DNA of 64,000 nt, taken from NCBI GenBank assembly GCA_016931515.1, contig JAFGEQ010000023.1, forward strand, positions 1 to 64,000, read 5' to 3'. Below are positions 44,401 through 51,649 of the stretch, piece by piece (positions within the stretch are counted from its first letter, which is position 1; each line of letters opens with the position of its first letter). Made by a program: the position numbers and the translations under genes. A model generated the notes under the pieces. It searched no databases. It was not told the origin of the DNA and saw only the letters and a list, made by a program, of their open reading frames with translations. The DNA is from a candidate division CSSED10-310 bacterium (GTDB lineage: Bacteria; CSSED10-310).

Positions 44401-45535
44401 GGTAATCACCGGGAAAGCCACTCTCAAGCGAATCGCTATGGACAGCCCGTTTCTGCCGGGACCATTGGAAAATCTCGATGGCTCGATCATAGTATCTCCT
44501 GAAACCATTAAATTCGATGCAATCACAGGCCGTTTCGGTGGCGGACGGGTATCTGTAACGGGCGGATTACAACGCAGCGGCATGAGTTTAAACGATGTGA
44601 ACATCGCATGCCGTGCAAGGGATATTGACATAAACTACGGCAGCGATCTCCGGGTCAGAGGCAATGGAGATTTTAACGCAGGGGGCCGTTGGCCTGATGT
44701 ATCGATCGATGGAACCATTCAGCTTTCCGACATGGTGTATTCACCGGAATTTGATATTCTGGGTATCTTGAGCAATCTGACCCGCCCCAAAGTCATTATT
44801 GCGGAGGAGACGGGTGATATCGAACGTCTTGGGGGTATTCCGCTGGATCTCACCATTATCGCCCGTGACAATATCCGCGTCGAAAATGCCACCATCAGTG
44901 TCAGCCTGAATTCACAGCTTCAGGTCATCGGCACAACCCGTGTGCCAGGCGTTCTTGGTTCAGTAAATATCGAAGGGGGAACCATCGACCTGTTATTACA
45001 CGAGTTCGCAGTAACCAGCGGAACAGTGAATTTTACACAGCCGTTTGAAATCGATCCGAGTCTGGACATCGTGGCAGTTACCCGAATCCGGGATGAAGTC
45101 ATCACATTCCGGATAACAGGGCGAGCCAGCCGGCCCAATCTTCTGCTGTCATCCGATAGCGGCAAGTCACATGCGGACATCATGAACCTGTTGCTGGGTC
45201 GTGATACCACCGGGATGGGGAATGATTTATCGACACTGGCTGCCGATTATGCAAAGCAGGCGTTAGCCCTGGCTGCGGCTGAAGCGATTGCTGCCAGAAC
45301 CGATCTGATCATCGTACCGTTTCCGGTTACCCTGGAAGATGAAAATCTGATCTTTGGAGTCGGACGCCGATTCGGTGACCGATGGAAAGTCATGTACTAT
45401 TTCGGAGAGAAGAGCGCGGAGGGTGATGTTATCGAATTGGAGTTCCAGATCAACCAGAAGACTGATATGCGGGTTCGCCAAAACCAGGACGGTTCGATTT
45501 CCGGAGGTTTCAGATATCGTGAAACGTTCAATTAA
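41483..45535 (+). CDS. tamB: Translocation/assembly module protein TamB (DUF490, AsmA-like)
   Basis: 1350 residues, normal TamB size. One N-terminal membrane helix (about 22-43, ALILTTIIILTLITLLQF) anchors it in the inner membrane; the rest is a repetitive beta-taco domain crossing the periplasm, thought to carry lipids or assist outer-membrane protein insertion. The C-terminal DUF490 domain (about 1040-1350) is clear: GGRVSVTGGL, VRGNGDFNAGG, SLNSQLQVIGTTRVPGVLGS, INIEGGTIDLL-like strand and ITFRITGRASRPNLLLSSD, then MNLLLGRDTTG. The N-terminus (IRIQTGTFRINWLKGTVTSEDI-type) shows the AsmA-like start. The downstream Omp85 gene begins inside it with a 17-base overlap, which supports a TamA-TamB-like or BamA-TamB pair. 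ATG 41483 and 41486 are both possible starts. Confidence 0.92.
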   Translation: MMDPVSLSIRKRFFRSFLRVLRMALILTTIIILTLITLLQFPSIQQQVVMIVSKGAGDKLGFRIQTGTFRINWLKGTVTSEDISLIPVPMNTPARITIESLKLDMAIPDLILGRYIIEELRIEHPVVTLEQLPDGKLKFPWSESSSSKTEDNNQTNVLSLIGLTGVALRNGDFIIVNQAQELQPVSISGVQLTASMEPALKNIRADLNVQTATWVHPDTLKPAVLSKPLTLKITGDTDQNLALAIETEILQFPISGQGSISLNSHVTAYKLHMAGTGPVSDILSCLGIPDMASQNVSISIALNSSGRPIPDIVCDAAASSLQIHDTSLRDLTLSASVDSEGVSTELKAKTGNGSLHLTGHGGSLPVLSPWDISLEVRQFPLDSFQPWLPETVTIRGFIDGSVIASGSSRDWKQAEAAGSLILHRLPGSPQQTVSKAYLGGKSDIKGSGGSWLIQPTGLIDFSLYNQSVTVTRLQLSDPSLHVDLSGYYGIPDRRWTLDAVMNAGELSPWLLLGGIDGGGKAEITAHFKGGDDVNGISGNGSLLVTEARISGHALDTFHVDTSISNSMFSADLHRLKLDDVIVTGRVSGDVRPPKGRPQTIRAEIDSLQWRDLPQKSYRAEWESSAKGQSASLKSMDGSIDSHWMAASNGVWRGSLTLENFDIEPFAGFLPGLFTGLRGTISARVEGTTENDDRMPEGTLVLKNLDASVWGREIQSAGPATLAYYNRCLSIQQLILTGDDGSRVVANGAWPLEKSGNDGAIQIEISIPQLNAWHIAGIPEEISGSVHTKLVLHIIGSSILTEGTLSATGFRFGEMAVGYATARFLEPDYPGSLKLDLVLDDARSMASESSPRVSCTGTINLPNGIDTVTDPLIELKIQSLDAGLKAIHYSNESEILVRLMDRMLMIDALHLTGPEFSLEISGFMPLEADKTRNGSINISASAGLAPLSGQIPETGALKGSIQVELDIGNSLNNPVITGKATLKRIAMDSPFLPGPLENLDGSIIVSPETIKFDAITGRFGGGRVSVTGGLQRSGMSLNDVNIACRARDIDINYGSDLRVRGNGDFNAGGRWPDVSIDGTIQLSDMVYSPEFDILGILSNLTRPKVIIAEETGDIERLGGIPLDLTIIARDNIRVENATISVSLNSQLQVIGTTRVPGVLGSVNIEGGTIDLLLHEFAVTSGTVNFTQPFEIDPSLDIVAVTRIRDEVITFRITGRASRPNLLLSSDSGKSHADIMNLLLGRDTTGMGNDLSTLAADYAKQALALAAAEAIAARTDLIIVPFPVTLEDENLIFGVGRRFGDRWKVMYYFGEKSAEGDVIELEFQINQKTDMRVRQNQDGSISGGFRYRETFN

Positions 45536-48362
45536 TCGCCTTCAATCTCCGTCGCCGGACACAATGTCCGGCTCTGTTGTCGTCCTGCTCTGGATAATCG
45601 CCTTTATGGTATTGCCGTTAATTCGCTCGGTTACATCGATGGCTGCGGATACAAACGTCAATTCGAATATAACCCAACCGGCAGAACCGGACACAACAGT
45701 TCTATATCACATTGATTGCGTTGCTCTTGAACCCAAAGGCATTTTTAATCATTTCGAATTCAGCCGACTGTCCTCCATCCGGCCGCCTGTGGATGTGTCC
45801 ATTCGGGATATTCAAAAAGTCGTCGATAACCTGATGAAAACCCGTAAGGCATCCCATGTCGTATGGGAGATCATCGATGCTCCCTGTGGTCATCAACTGG
45901 TATTCAATTTAACCCTGAACAGCTATGTCAAAAAATTGTCATTCTCCGGAAACCATCAGATAGGAGATCTGGCACTGAATCGGGCAACGGATCTGCGCAA
46001 GTTTGGACCCTTCAACCATGATCTGCTGGAGAATTCCCTGGTTCGTTTCCGCGAATATTATCGCTCCCGCGGTTATCCTGAACCCGGTGTCACTGCACAA
46101 ATTCAAGGACCGGATAAAGGTGGTGCGGTCGGCATCGACATTTCCGTGGCGGAGCATTCACTGCCCCGTCCTGAATTGATGGAATTTTCAGTGTCGGGCT
46201 ATCCCGGATACTGGTGGAATGTTCGCATCAACGCACTGTTTACTTATTTGGAATGGCGTATCCGGCATCGCGGTCTAAATCTGATTGAACTGAAAAATCG
46301 TTTAAAATCTGAGCAGCGAAAGTTGAGAGACAGTGGGTATCGGACAGCGGAAATAACAATTGAGACACTACCAAACGATACGGATGCACCCAGGGAACTC
46401 AAGGTTCTTGCGGCATTAGGCACACCTGTGGATATCCAATTTAATAATGTTGGATTTTTTACTCAGCATGATATTCTGCACAAATGGAAGTCGCGACACG
46501 TGACATTGAGCGACTCGGAATTGGAAAATCTGACGAAGCAAACGCGTGAGGCTTTACAAAATAAAGGATGGATCGACGCTGAGGTCACAGCTGCCGTCGA
46601 TGAGCAATCAACGGAAACCCGGGTGATTGTTACTGCGAAAAAAGGATTGCGCCGGTATATCGACGACGTTATCCAGAACGGTGTATCTCCGGTCCCTACA
46701 AGCGAAATCTCTCGTATCGCCGGATTGCGAAAACCGTGGCTGCTGGGAATATGGAAAACTCGACCGGGACCTGAAACTCTGGACAATGCTGTAAAAGGAT
46801 TAAAGACGCATCTGGAAAATCAAGGATATATCCGGCCGGTTGTATCGATGAGATTGACGGATCAGGACTCCTCCGCCGTGGCTGTCGAGGTAACAATTCA
46901 ACCGGGGCCCTATCAGTTGATCGGCAAGGTTGAATTCGATGGGGTCGACGGAGTTGATCCGGTTGAGCTGAAAAAAATTGACGGGAAGCACCGTCTGATC
47001 AACGGGCAGCCTTTTGTCAACAGGTTCGTGCGGAATGCAATGACGGATATAACGCGTTTTTACTGGAAGCATGGTTTTTCCGATATGACGATTCGTGCAG
47101 TGACGCGTCAGGGAGAATCTGCAACTGATTTGAAGTTCGAAGTGCAGGAAGGGCCGGCCTATCGCCAGGGTCCTGTGATCGTTGCAGGGAATGTCAAGAC
47201 ACATTCCAGCCTGATATATCGTCTGGAGCGAATCATGGAGGGGACACCCTTTGAGTTGGAAAGAGCGGGACGATTGCAGGATGCAATGTACCAGACAGGT
47301 GTGTTTGATACCGTGTCGATCAGAACCGAGAAGGATGCCGAATCGGATCCACCATCTCAGACGTTGATTATGGATGTCACAGAACGATCGACCGGGGAGT
47401 TCGAGACGGGAATTGACTATAATACCGATCGGGGTTTTGAGGGATTGATGGATCTCGGCGAACGCAATTTTTTCGGACGGGCTCTCCACGGTCGCCTGAG
47501 CGCTTTACTAGGGGAAAACCGCTGGACACTTTCCGCGAGTCTTCAAAGACCGCTTTTCTGGAGTCATCGCCTGGAGAACCGGTTTCGCGCAGTTTTTGCG
47601 AATGACCGGACAAACGAGGAATATGATCTTCAGACCCTGACGCTGGAGATGGGCATTGTCCGTCGTTGGGCAAACAATAAAACACTCAATGTAACCTATG
47701 CATATGAACGGGAAAATGTCAGAAACATCGACCCGGATGTGGCGCAGGCTATTGATATCGGAGATACGCGTTCAGGATCGCTGACGCCGGTTTTCACGAT
47801 CGATAAGAGGGATGACCCGTTTCGCACAAGCCGGGGATGGTTGTACCAGACGCGCTTAAAAAACTCATTCTCCGTTCTGGGAAGTGAATCCGAGTTTATC
47901 CGATGGGATCATGATGTTCGCTTTTTCTATCCCATCGACAAGGATCGCCTGATAATGGGAATGGCCTTGAGAACGGGACGGGCGTGGTTGATACAAGGCA
48001 GTTTATTGCCGGCCAGTGAACGTTTTTATCTAGGAGGCGCATCTACAAACAGGGGCTTCGACCATCAGATGTGCGGACCCCGATCTGACGACGGTGATGC
48101 GCTGGGTGGAGAATCCTATGTTCTGGCAAACATCGAATTGCGGTTTCATATTGCCGGGAATATGAAAGGAGCGGTTTTCATTGATGCGGGCAATGTGTTC
48201 GCCGCAACACCGGAGCCCCCGTATCTCCGACCCTCGGCCGGAATCGGATTACGCTACAGCACACCGATTGGGCCGATTCGTTGCGATATCGGATGGAATC
48301 TTGATCACGACCCCGGGGAACCCGGTTATGCAATCCAGGTCGCACTGGGACATGCATTTTAA
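45519..48362 (+). CDS. Omp85-family outer-membrane assembly protein (BamA/TamA-like) with long POTRA region
   Basis: 947 residues. The open frame begins at 45354 within tamB, but protein character starts at GTG 45519, 11 bases after GGAGG (45503-45507); the overlap with tamB is 17 bases. An N-terminal hydrophobic segment (VVLLWIIAFMVLPLI) serves as signal. Residues about 65-620 form a series of POTRA-like units, six or so by length, with repeated patterns such as VKKLSFSGNHQIGDLAL, VDIQFNNVGFFTQHDI, YQLIGKVEFDGVDGVD and GPVIVAGNVKTHSSLI. The C-terminal barrel has RPLFWSHRLEN, TIDKRDDPFRTSRGWLY-type strand and the loop-6 motif STNRGFDHQ, ending in VALGHAF with a terminal Phe. The long POTRA region is nearer BamA than TamA (three POTRA), but the tamB partner suggests a TamA-like job. 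Family certain, subtype open. Confidence 0.9.
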   Translation: MKRSINRLQSPSPDTMSGSVVVLLWIIAFMVLPLIRSVTSMAADTNVNSNITQPAEPDTTVLYHIDCVALEPKGIFNHFEFSRLSSIRPPVDVSIRDIQKVVDNLMKTRKASHVVWEIIDAPCGHQLVFNLTLNSYVKKLSFSGNHQIGDLALNRATDLRKFGPFNHDLLENSLVRFREYYRSRGYPEPGVTAQIQGPDKGGAVGIDISVAEHSLPRPELMEFSVSGYPGYWWNVRINALFTYLEWRIRHRGLNLIELKNRLKSEQRKLRDSGYRTAEITIETLPNDTDAPRELKVLAALGTPVDIQFNNVGFFTQHDILHKWKSRHVTLSDSELENLTKQTREALQNKGWIDAEVTAAVDEQSTETRVIVTAKKGLRRYIDDVIQNGVSPVPTSEISRIAGLRKPWLLGIWKTRPGPETLDNAVKGLKTHLENQGYIRPVVSMRLTDQDSSAVAVEVTIQPGPYQLIGKVEFDGVDGVDPVELKKIDGKHRLINGQPFVNRFVRNAMTDITRFYWKHGFSDMTIRAVTRQGESATDLKFEVQEGPAYRQGPVIVAGNVKTHSSLIYRLERIMEGTPFELERAGRLQDAMYQTGVFDTVSIRTEKDAESDPPSQTLIMDVTERSTGEFETGIDYNTDRGFEGLMDLGERNFFGRALHGRLSALLGENRWTLSASLQRPLFWSHRLENRFRAVFANDRTNEEYDLQTLTLEMGIVRRWANNKTLNVTYAYERENVRNIDPDVAQAIDIGDTRSGSLTPVFTIDKRDDPFRTSRGWLYQTRLKNSFSVLGSESEFIRWDHDVRFFYPIDKDRLIMGMALRTGRAWLIQGSLLPASERFYLGGASTNRGFDHQMCGPRSDDGDALGGESYVLANIELRFHIAGNMKGAVFIDAGNVFAATPEPPYLRPSAGIGLRYSTPIGPIRCDIGWNLDHDPGEPGYAIQVALGHAF

Positions 48363-48447
48363 TGTTGAATTAATGCTGACACAGATATCGGAATGGTGAT
48401 AGTATTCCATTGAACGACATTGCTATGAGAGGCGAACACTTGCAATT

Positions 48448-50496
48448 ATGAGTATTTATCCACTTTCTGAGTCTTTTTCAGATCAGTTGAAAGCATTTCG
48501 CACGATGGCGGAAGCGGCCGGCTCATCCACTTCCATGGAGCATCTTTGCCAGCGGGTTCTTGACGAGCTGGTTGCCATTCTCGATTTCGACATCGGATGT
48601 ATCCGGATGCTGGCTGACAATCATAAAACCCTGAATGTCTCAGCGGTATCCGGCAAGCAGAAGGAGTGGATTCGCGGGTTGTTATTGCCTCAGGATATCG
48701 ATGATCCCTATTTTGTCGCATCCTGGGTCGCAAAACATCGGACACCGATATTCGCTCCCGATGTTTTTCAGCATCCGATCTTTGACTCTCATGGCGATCG
48801 GTTGAAGGAAATTGGGATTCGTGCACTGATCTCCTGGCCGATCATTGACAGTGAGGATCACCTATTCGGTATACTTCATTTGCTTGGGTTTGCCCCGGTT
48901 GTCTTAACGGACTCCGACCGGCAGTTTTTCGATACACTCGCATGTATGCTTGCTTTATTGATACGCCAGACCCAGATCGAAACAGCCCTCCGCATCAGCG
49001 AGGAGAATTATCGCAGTATTTTCAACAACATCCAGGATACATTTTTTCGAGTGAATCTGGATGGCATTCTGGCCATGATCAACCCCAGCGGAGTTCACCT
49101 CCTGGGTTATAAGTCTGCAGACGAACTAGTCGGTAAACCGGTTGCCGAGACTGTTTACTATAATCCCGAAGACAGGTCGATTTATCTGGACATTCTGAAC
49201 AAGCAGGGTTATATCAAGGACCTCGATATTCCATTACGTCGGAAAGACGGCTCCAGGATTATGCTGGAGATCAATGCCTATTTCCGGCGCGACGAAAATG
49301 GACGTCCGATAGCAATGGAAGGCATTCTCCGCGATGTGCGCCAGCGCAAAATACTGGAACAGGAACTGATGAAAGCCCAGAAAATGGAGTCAATTGGATT
49401 GTTGGCCGGGGGGCTTGCTCATGATTTCAACAACATACTGACTGCGATAATGGGAAATATCAGCCTGGCCCGTAAACTGCTTCCCGAGGATTCGAGAGCA
49501 ACACTTCGATTGCAGAAGGCGGAGGATGCCTGTCTGCGCGCCCGAGACATTAATCAGCAGCTTCTGACATTTTCCAAAGGAGGCAGACCTATTCGTCAGT
49601 TAGCGGATATCGGAAAGTTACTCCATCAGATTATCGGATTTTCGTTAAGGGGCCGAGATGTCAGATGCGAACTGACTATCCAGGAGGATTTATGGCCGGT
49701 AATGATTGATGAGGGGCAGATCAGTCAGGCGATCCACAATCTTGTGATCAACGCCGTTCAGGCGATGCCGGAGGGTGGATCTTTGTTTGTTACGGCCCGG
49801 AATGTTTCGTTGGAACATTCCGTCTTGAAAAAGGCGGAACCGGAGGTTCTCATTGAAGTTATAGACAGCGGGAATGGCATGGATCCGGACACGGTCACAA
49901 AAGCATTCGACCCATATTTCTCAACCAAACCGAACGGCAGCGGACTAGGACTGACAACCGTATATTCCATTATCCAGAACCATGATGGTCGGATTTCAAT
50001 CCAATCACAAGTAGGTACAGGGACAACCGTTTCCATTCGGTTGCCCGCTCAGTTGGGCCAGGTGCCGGTCTCAGAGCAATCATCTATCTCACTGAATCCG
50101 ATCGGTGGACGGTTATTAATCATGGATGACGATCTCTCGATTCTGGAAATGGCCAGAACATTATGCAGCGAGATCAATCTGGAACTGCTGGAGGCGGTAG
50201 ACAGTCATTCAGCGATCAGACAATATACCGAAGCACTGCATGCGAACCATCCGATTGATCTTGTTATCATTGATCTGATCATCCCCGGTGGCATTGGAGG
50301 TAAGGAAACAATCAGTCAACTATCCGCTATCGATCCCGGCATCCGGGCAATCGTATCCAGTGGTTACTCAAACGACCCGGTCATGGCCAATTACACGGAA
50401 CATGGTTTTATTGATTGTCTGCGAAAACCATTTCAGATCGACGATCTCTACAGGATAATCGCGAAATGGATCAAACAACCACAGGGTGAGGATTAA
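48448..50496 (+). CDS. Soluble GAF-PAS hybrid histidine kinase with receiver domain
   Basis: 682 residues, no membrane helix, so it is cytosolic. Order: GAF domain (about 20-165, with LCQRVLDELVAIL and ALISWPIIDSEDHLFGILHL), PAS with PAC segment (about 178-300, IRRKDGSRIMLEINA-like), HisKA with His325 (GGLAHDFNNILTA), ATPase (N box NLVINAVQAMPEGG, DSGNGMDPD, GSGLGLTTVYSII) and a receiver (about 548-675) with acidic MDDD, phospho-acceptor Asp609 (VIIDLIIPGG) and Lys in RKPF. The HDFNN box resembles the kinase at 16644. The C-terminal receiver may feed an unlinked phosphotransfer protein or act by autoregulation. No regulator gene adjoins it. It is 86 bases after the Omp85 gene, probably with its own promoter. 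Confidence 0.93.
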   Translation: MSIYPLSESFSDQLKAFRTMAEAAGSSTSMEHLCQRVLDELVAILDFDIGCIRMLADNHKTLNVSAVSGKQKEWIRGLLLPQDIDDPYFVASWVAKHRTPIFAPDVFQHPIFDSHGDRLKEIGIRALISWPIIDSEDHLFGILHLLGFAPVVLTDSDRQFFDTLACMLALLIRQTQIETALRISEENYRSIFNNIQDTFFRVNLDGILAMINPSGVHLLGYKSADELVGKPVAETVYYNPEDRSIYLDILNKQGYIKDLDIPLRRKDGSRIMLEINAYFRRDENGRPIAMEGILRDVRQRKILEQELMKAQKMESIGLLAGGLAHDFNNILTAIMGNISLARKLLPEDSRATLRLQKAEDACLRARDINQQLLTFSKGGRPIRQLADIGKLLHQIIGFSLRGRDVRCELTIQEDLWPVMIDEGQISQAIHNLVINAVQAMPEGGSLFVTARNVSLEHSVLKKAEPEVLIEVIDSGNGMDPDTVTKAFDPYFSTKPNGSGLGLTTVYSIIQNHDGRISIQSQVGTGTTVSIRLPAQLGQVPVSEQSSISLNPIGGRLLIMDDDLSILEMARTLCSEINLELLEAVDSHSAIRQYTEALHANHPIDLVIIDLIIPGGIGGKETISQLSAIDPGIRAIVSSGYSNDPVMANYTEHGFIDCLRKPFQIDDLYRIIAKWIKQPQGED

Positions 50497-50563
50497 CCGC
50501 GCAGCGATCTCGATTGATGGTTATCGATTACAATATCGTGCAGTGTCCTTATCATCTGGACAA

Positions 50564-50586
50564 ATCAGGATGAGTATTCTCCTGAT
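50564..50586. terminator. Hairpin between convergent genes
   Basis: Stem ATCAGGA (50564-50570) pairs with TCCTGAT (50580-50586), 9-base loop, in the 110-base gap between the hybrid kinase (+) and the winged-helix gene (-). It lacks a T-run on either strand, so a bidirectional terminating role is only possible. Confidence 0.35.
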
Positions 50587-50606
50587 CATACCGTGTCAGC
50601 ATAGAA

Positions 50607-50831
50607 TTACAGTTGATTCAGAATATCGGTTCCTCTGGCCGTAATCGACCAGTATCGCCCTGTCAGTTCAACAAGACCGGAATCTGCCAGTTCTCTCAAA
50701 CTCGACCGAATCCGGTACACCGGTTGAGCCGCCCGTTGAACAATATCAGTCTCGGTATGGGGTTCACGCAGATAGTCCAGCATCAGAAGTGCGACAGCCG
50801 ACAGGCTGCCGTCAGGATTGATACATGCCAT
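50607..50831 (-). CDS. Small winged-helix protein (74 aa)
   Basis: A real small gene: ATG 50831 lies six bases after the peroxiredoxin stop, with its ribosome site (AAAGG) inside the end of that gene, so the two are coupled. The sequence is a compact winged-helix pattern: helix LSAVALLMLDYLREP, helix TETDIVQRAAQPVYRIRSSLRELADSGLVELT, then a wing GRYWSITARG. This is the MarR/ArsR/Lrp-like layout in its minimal form, with recognition helix RIRSSLRELADSG. The protein is too short to have a separate ligand domain, and its only Cys is residue 3. It may be a DNA-binding redox or antisigma-type regulator of the peroxiredoxin operon, or act as a subunit. Function inferred from fold only. Confidence 0.75.
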   Translation of the reverse strand: MACINPDGSLSAVALLMLDYLREPHTETDIVQRAAQPVYRIRSSLRELADSGLVELTGRYWSITARGTDILNQL

Positions 50832-50837
50832 ATTTTA

Positions 50838-51506
50838 TCAGCCTTTCAATGATTTCTTGCAAAAGTACCAATCTCGGCATTCCACGGAAGTATCCGCTAT
50901 GCGTATTTCCGCATCGTCCTGAGTTTTCGGTGGCGGCATGATCACTTTGTCTCCGGGACGCCAATTGGCAGGAGTGGCGACACCATGTGCGTCCGTCGTC
51001 TGTAATGCACGGATCAGGCGAAGAATTTCATCCATATTCCGCCCCGTCGTCAATGGATAATAGATCATCGCCCGTAAAATCTGTTTATCATCGATTATAA
51101 AAACGCAGCGGCTGGTCTCCGTCTTGCTCTCACCGGGCATGACCATGCCATATTTCGTAGCCACGTTTCTATCGAGGTCTGCAATAACCGGAAACTGAAT
51201 TTTAACACCCATTTTCTCCTCGATATTCCGAACCCAGGCAATGTGCGAATATACACTGTCGATACTCAAACCCATCAACTCGGCACCCATTGATCGAAGT
51301 GTCGAATGAATTTCGGCAAAAGCAATAAATTCCGTTGTACAAACCGGAGTAAAATCAGCCGGGTGTGAAAACAATACCAGCCAGGATCCCTTGAAATCTT
51401 CCAGACGCAGTGTACCATGAGTCGTTACTGCTTCAAAAGCTGGAGCCGGTTCATTTAAACGAGGTATTGAAACGGTGGGTTTTTCCATTTGTAATTGATT
51501 ATCCAT
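50838..51506 (-). CDS. Peroxiredoxin (Prx6-type, with C-terminal Cys pair)
   Basis: 222 residues from ATG 51506 after GGGAG; the frame continues upstream without a start site. Cytosolic thiol peroxidase reducing H2O2 and organic peroxides. The peroxidatic Cys56 lies in HPADFTPVCTTE (PxxxTxxC). A C-terminal extension of about 60 residues, with NWRPGDKVIMPPP and VECRDWYFCKK, matches the Prx6 group; Cys210 and Cys216 match the spacing of the Cys pair that resolves the peroxidatic Cys in Aeropyrum-type enzymes, so it is probably a 2-Cys-like Prx6. It is followed six bases later by a small winged-helix gene, an unusual partner. The sulfate-type transporter gene diverges upstream. Confidence 0.95.
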   Translation of the reverse strand: MDNQLQMEKPTVSIPRLNEPAPAFEAVTTHGTLRLEDFKGSWLVLFSHPADFTPVCTTEFIAFAEIHSTLRSMGAELMGLSIDSVYSHIAWVRNIEEKMGVKIQFPVIADLDRNVATKYGMVMPGESKTETSRCVFIIDDKQILRAMIYYPLTTGRNMDEILRLIRALQTTDAHGVATPANWRPGDKVIMPPPKTQDDAEIRIADTSVECRDWYFCKKSLKG

Positions 51507-51649
51507 TCGAGTCTCCCTTCGTAAGTTTTGATTTTGATCGATGATGGTATAGTCTGACGATTTACATCTCCTGTGGATCCATAAACGATCAGCTTCCCGA
51601 GTATCCGGGTATTGCTGATAACGTCCCGCAGGCATATATTGGATATAGG

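Noticed and set aside
45354-45518. N-terminal extension of the Omp85 protein into tamB
   Set aside because: The extension is the tamB DUF490 end in another frame, rich in Arg and Ser. GTG 45519 has the GGAGG site and leads directly to a signal-like helix.
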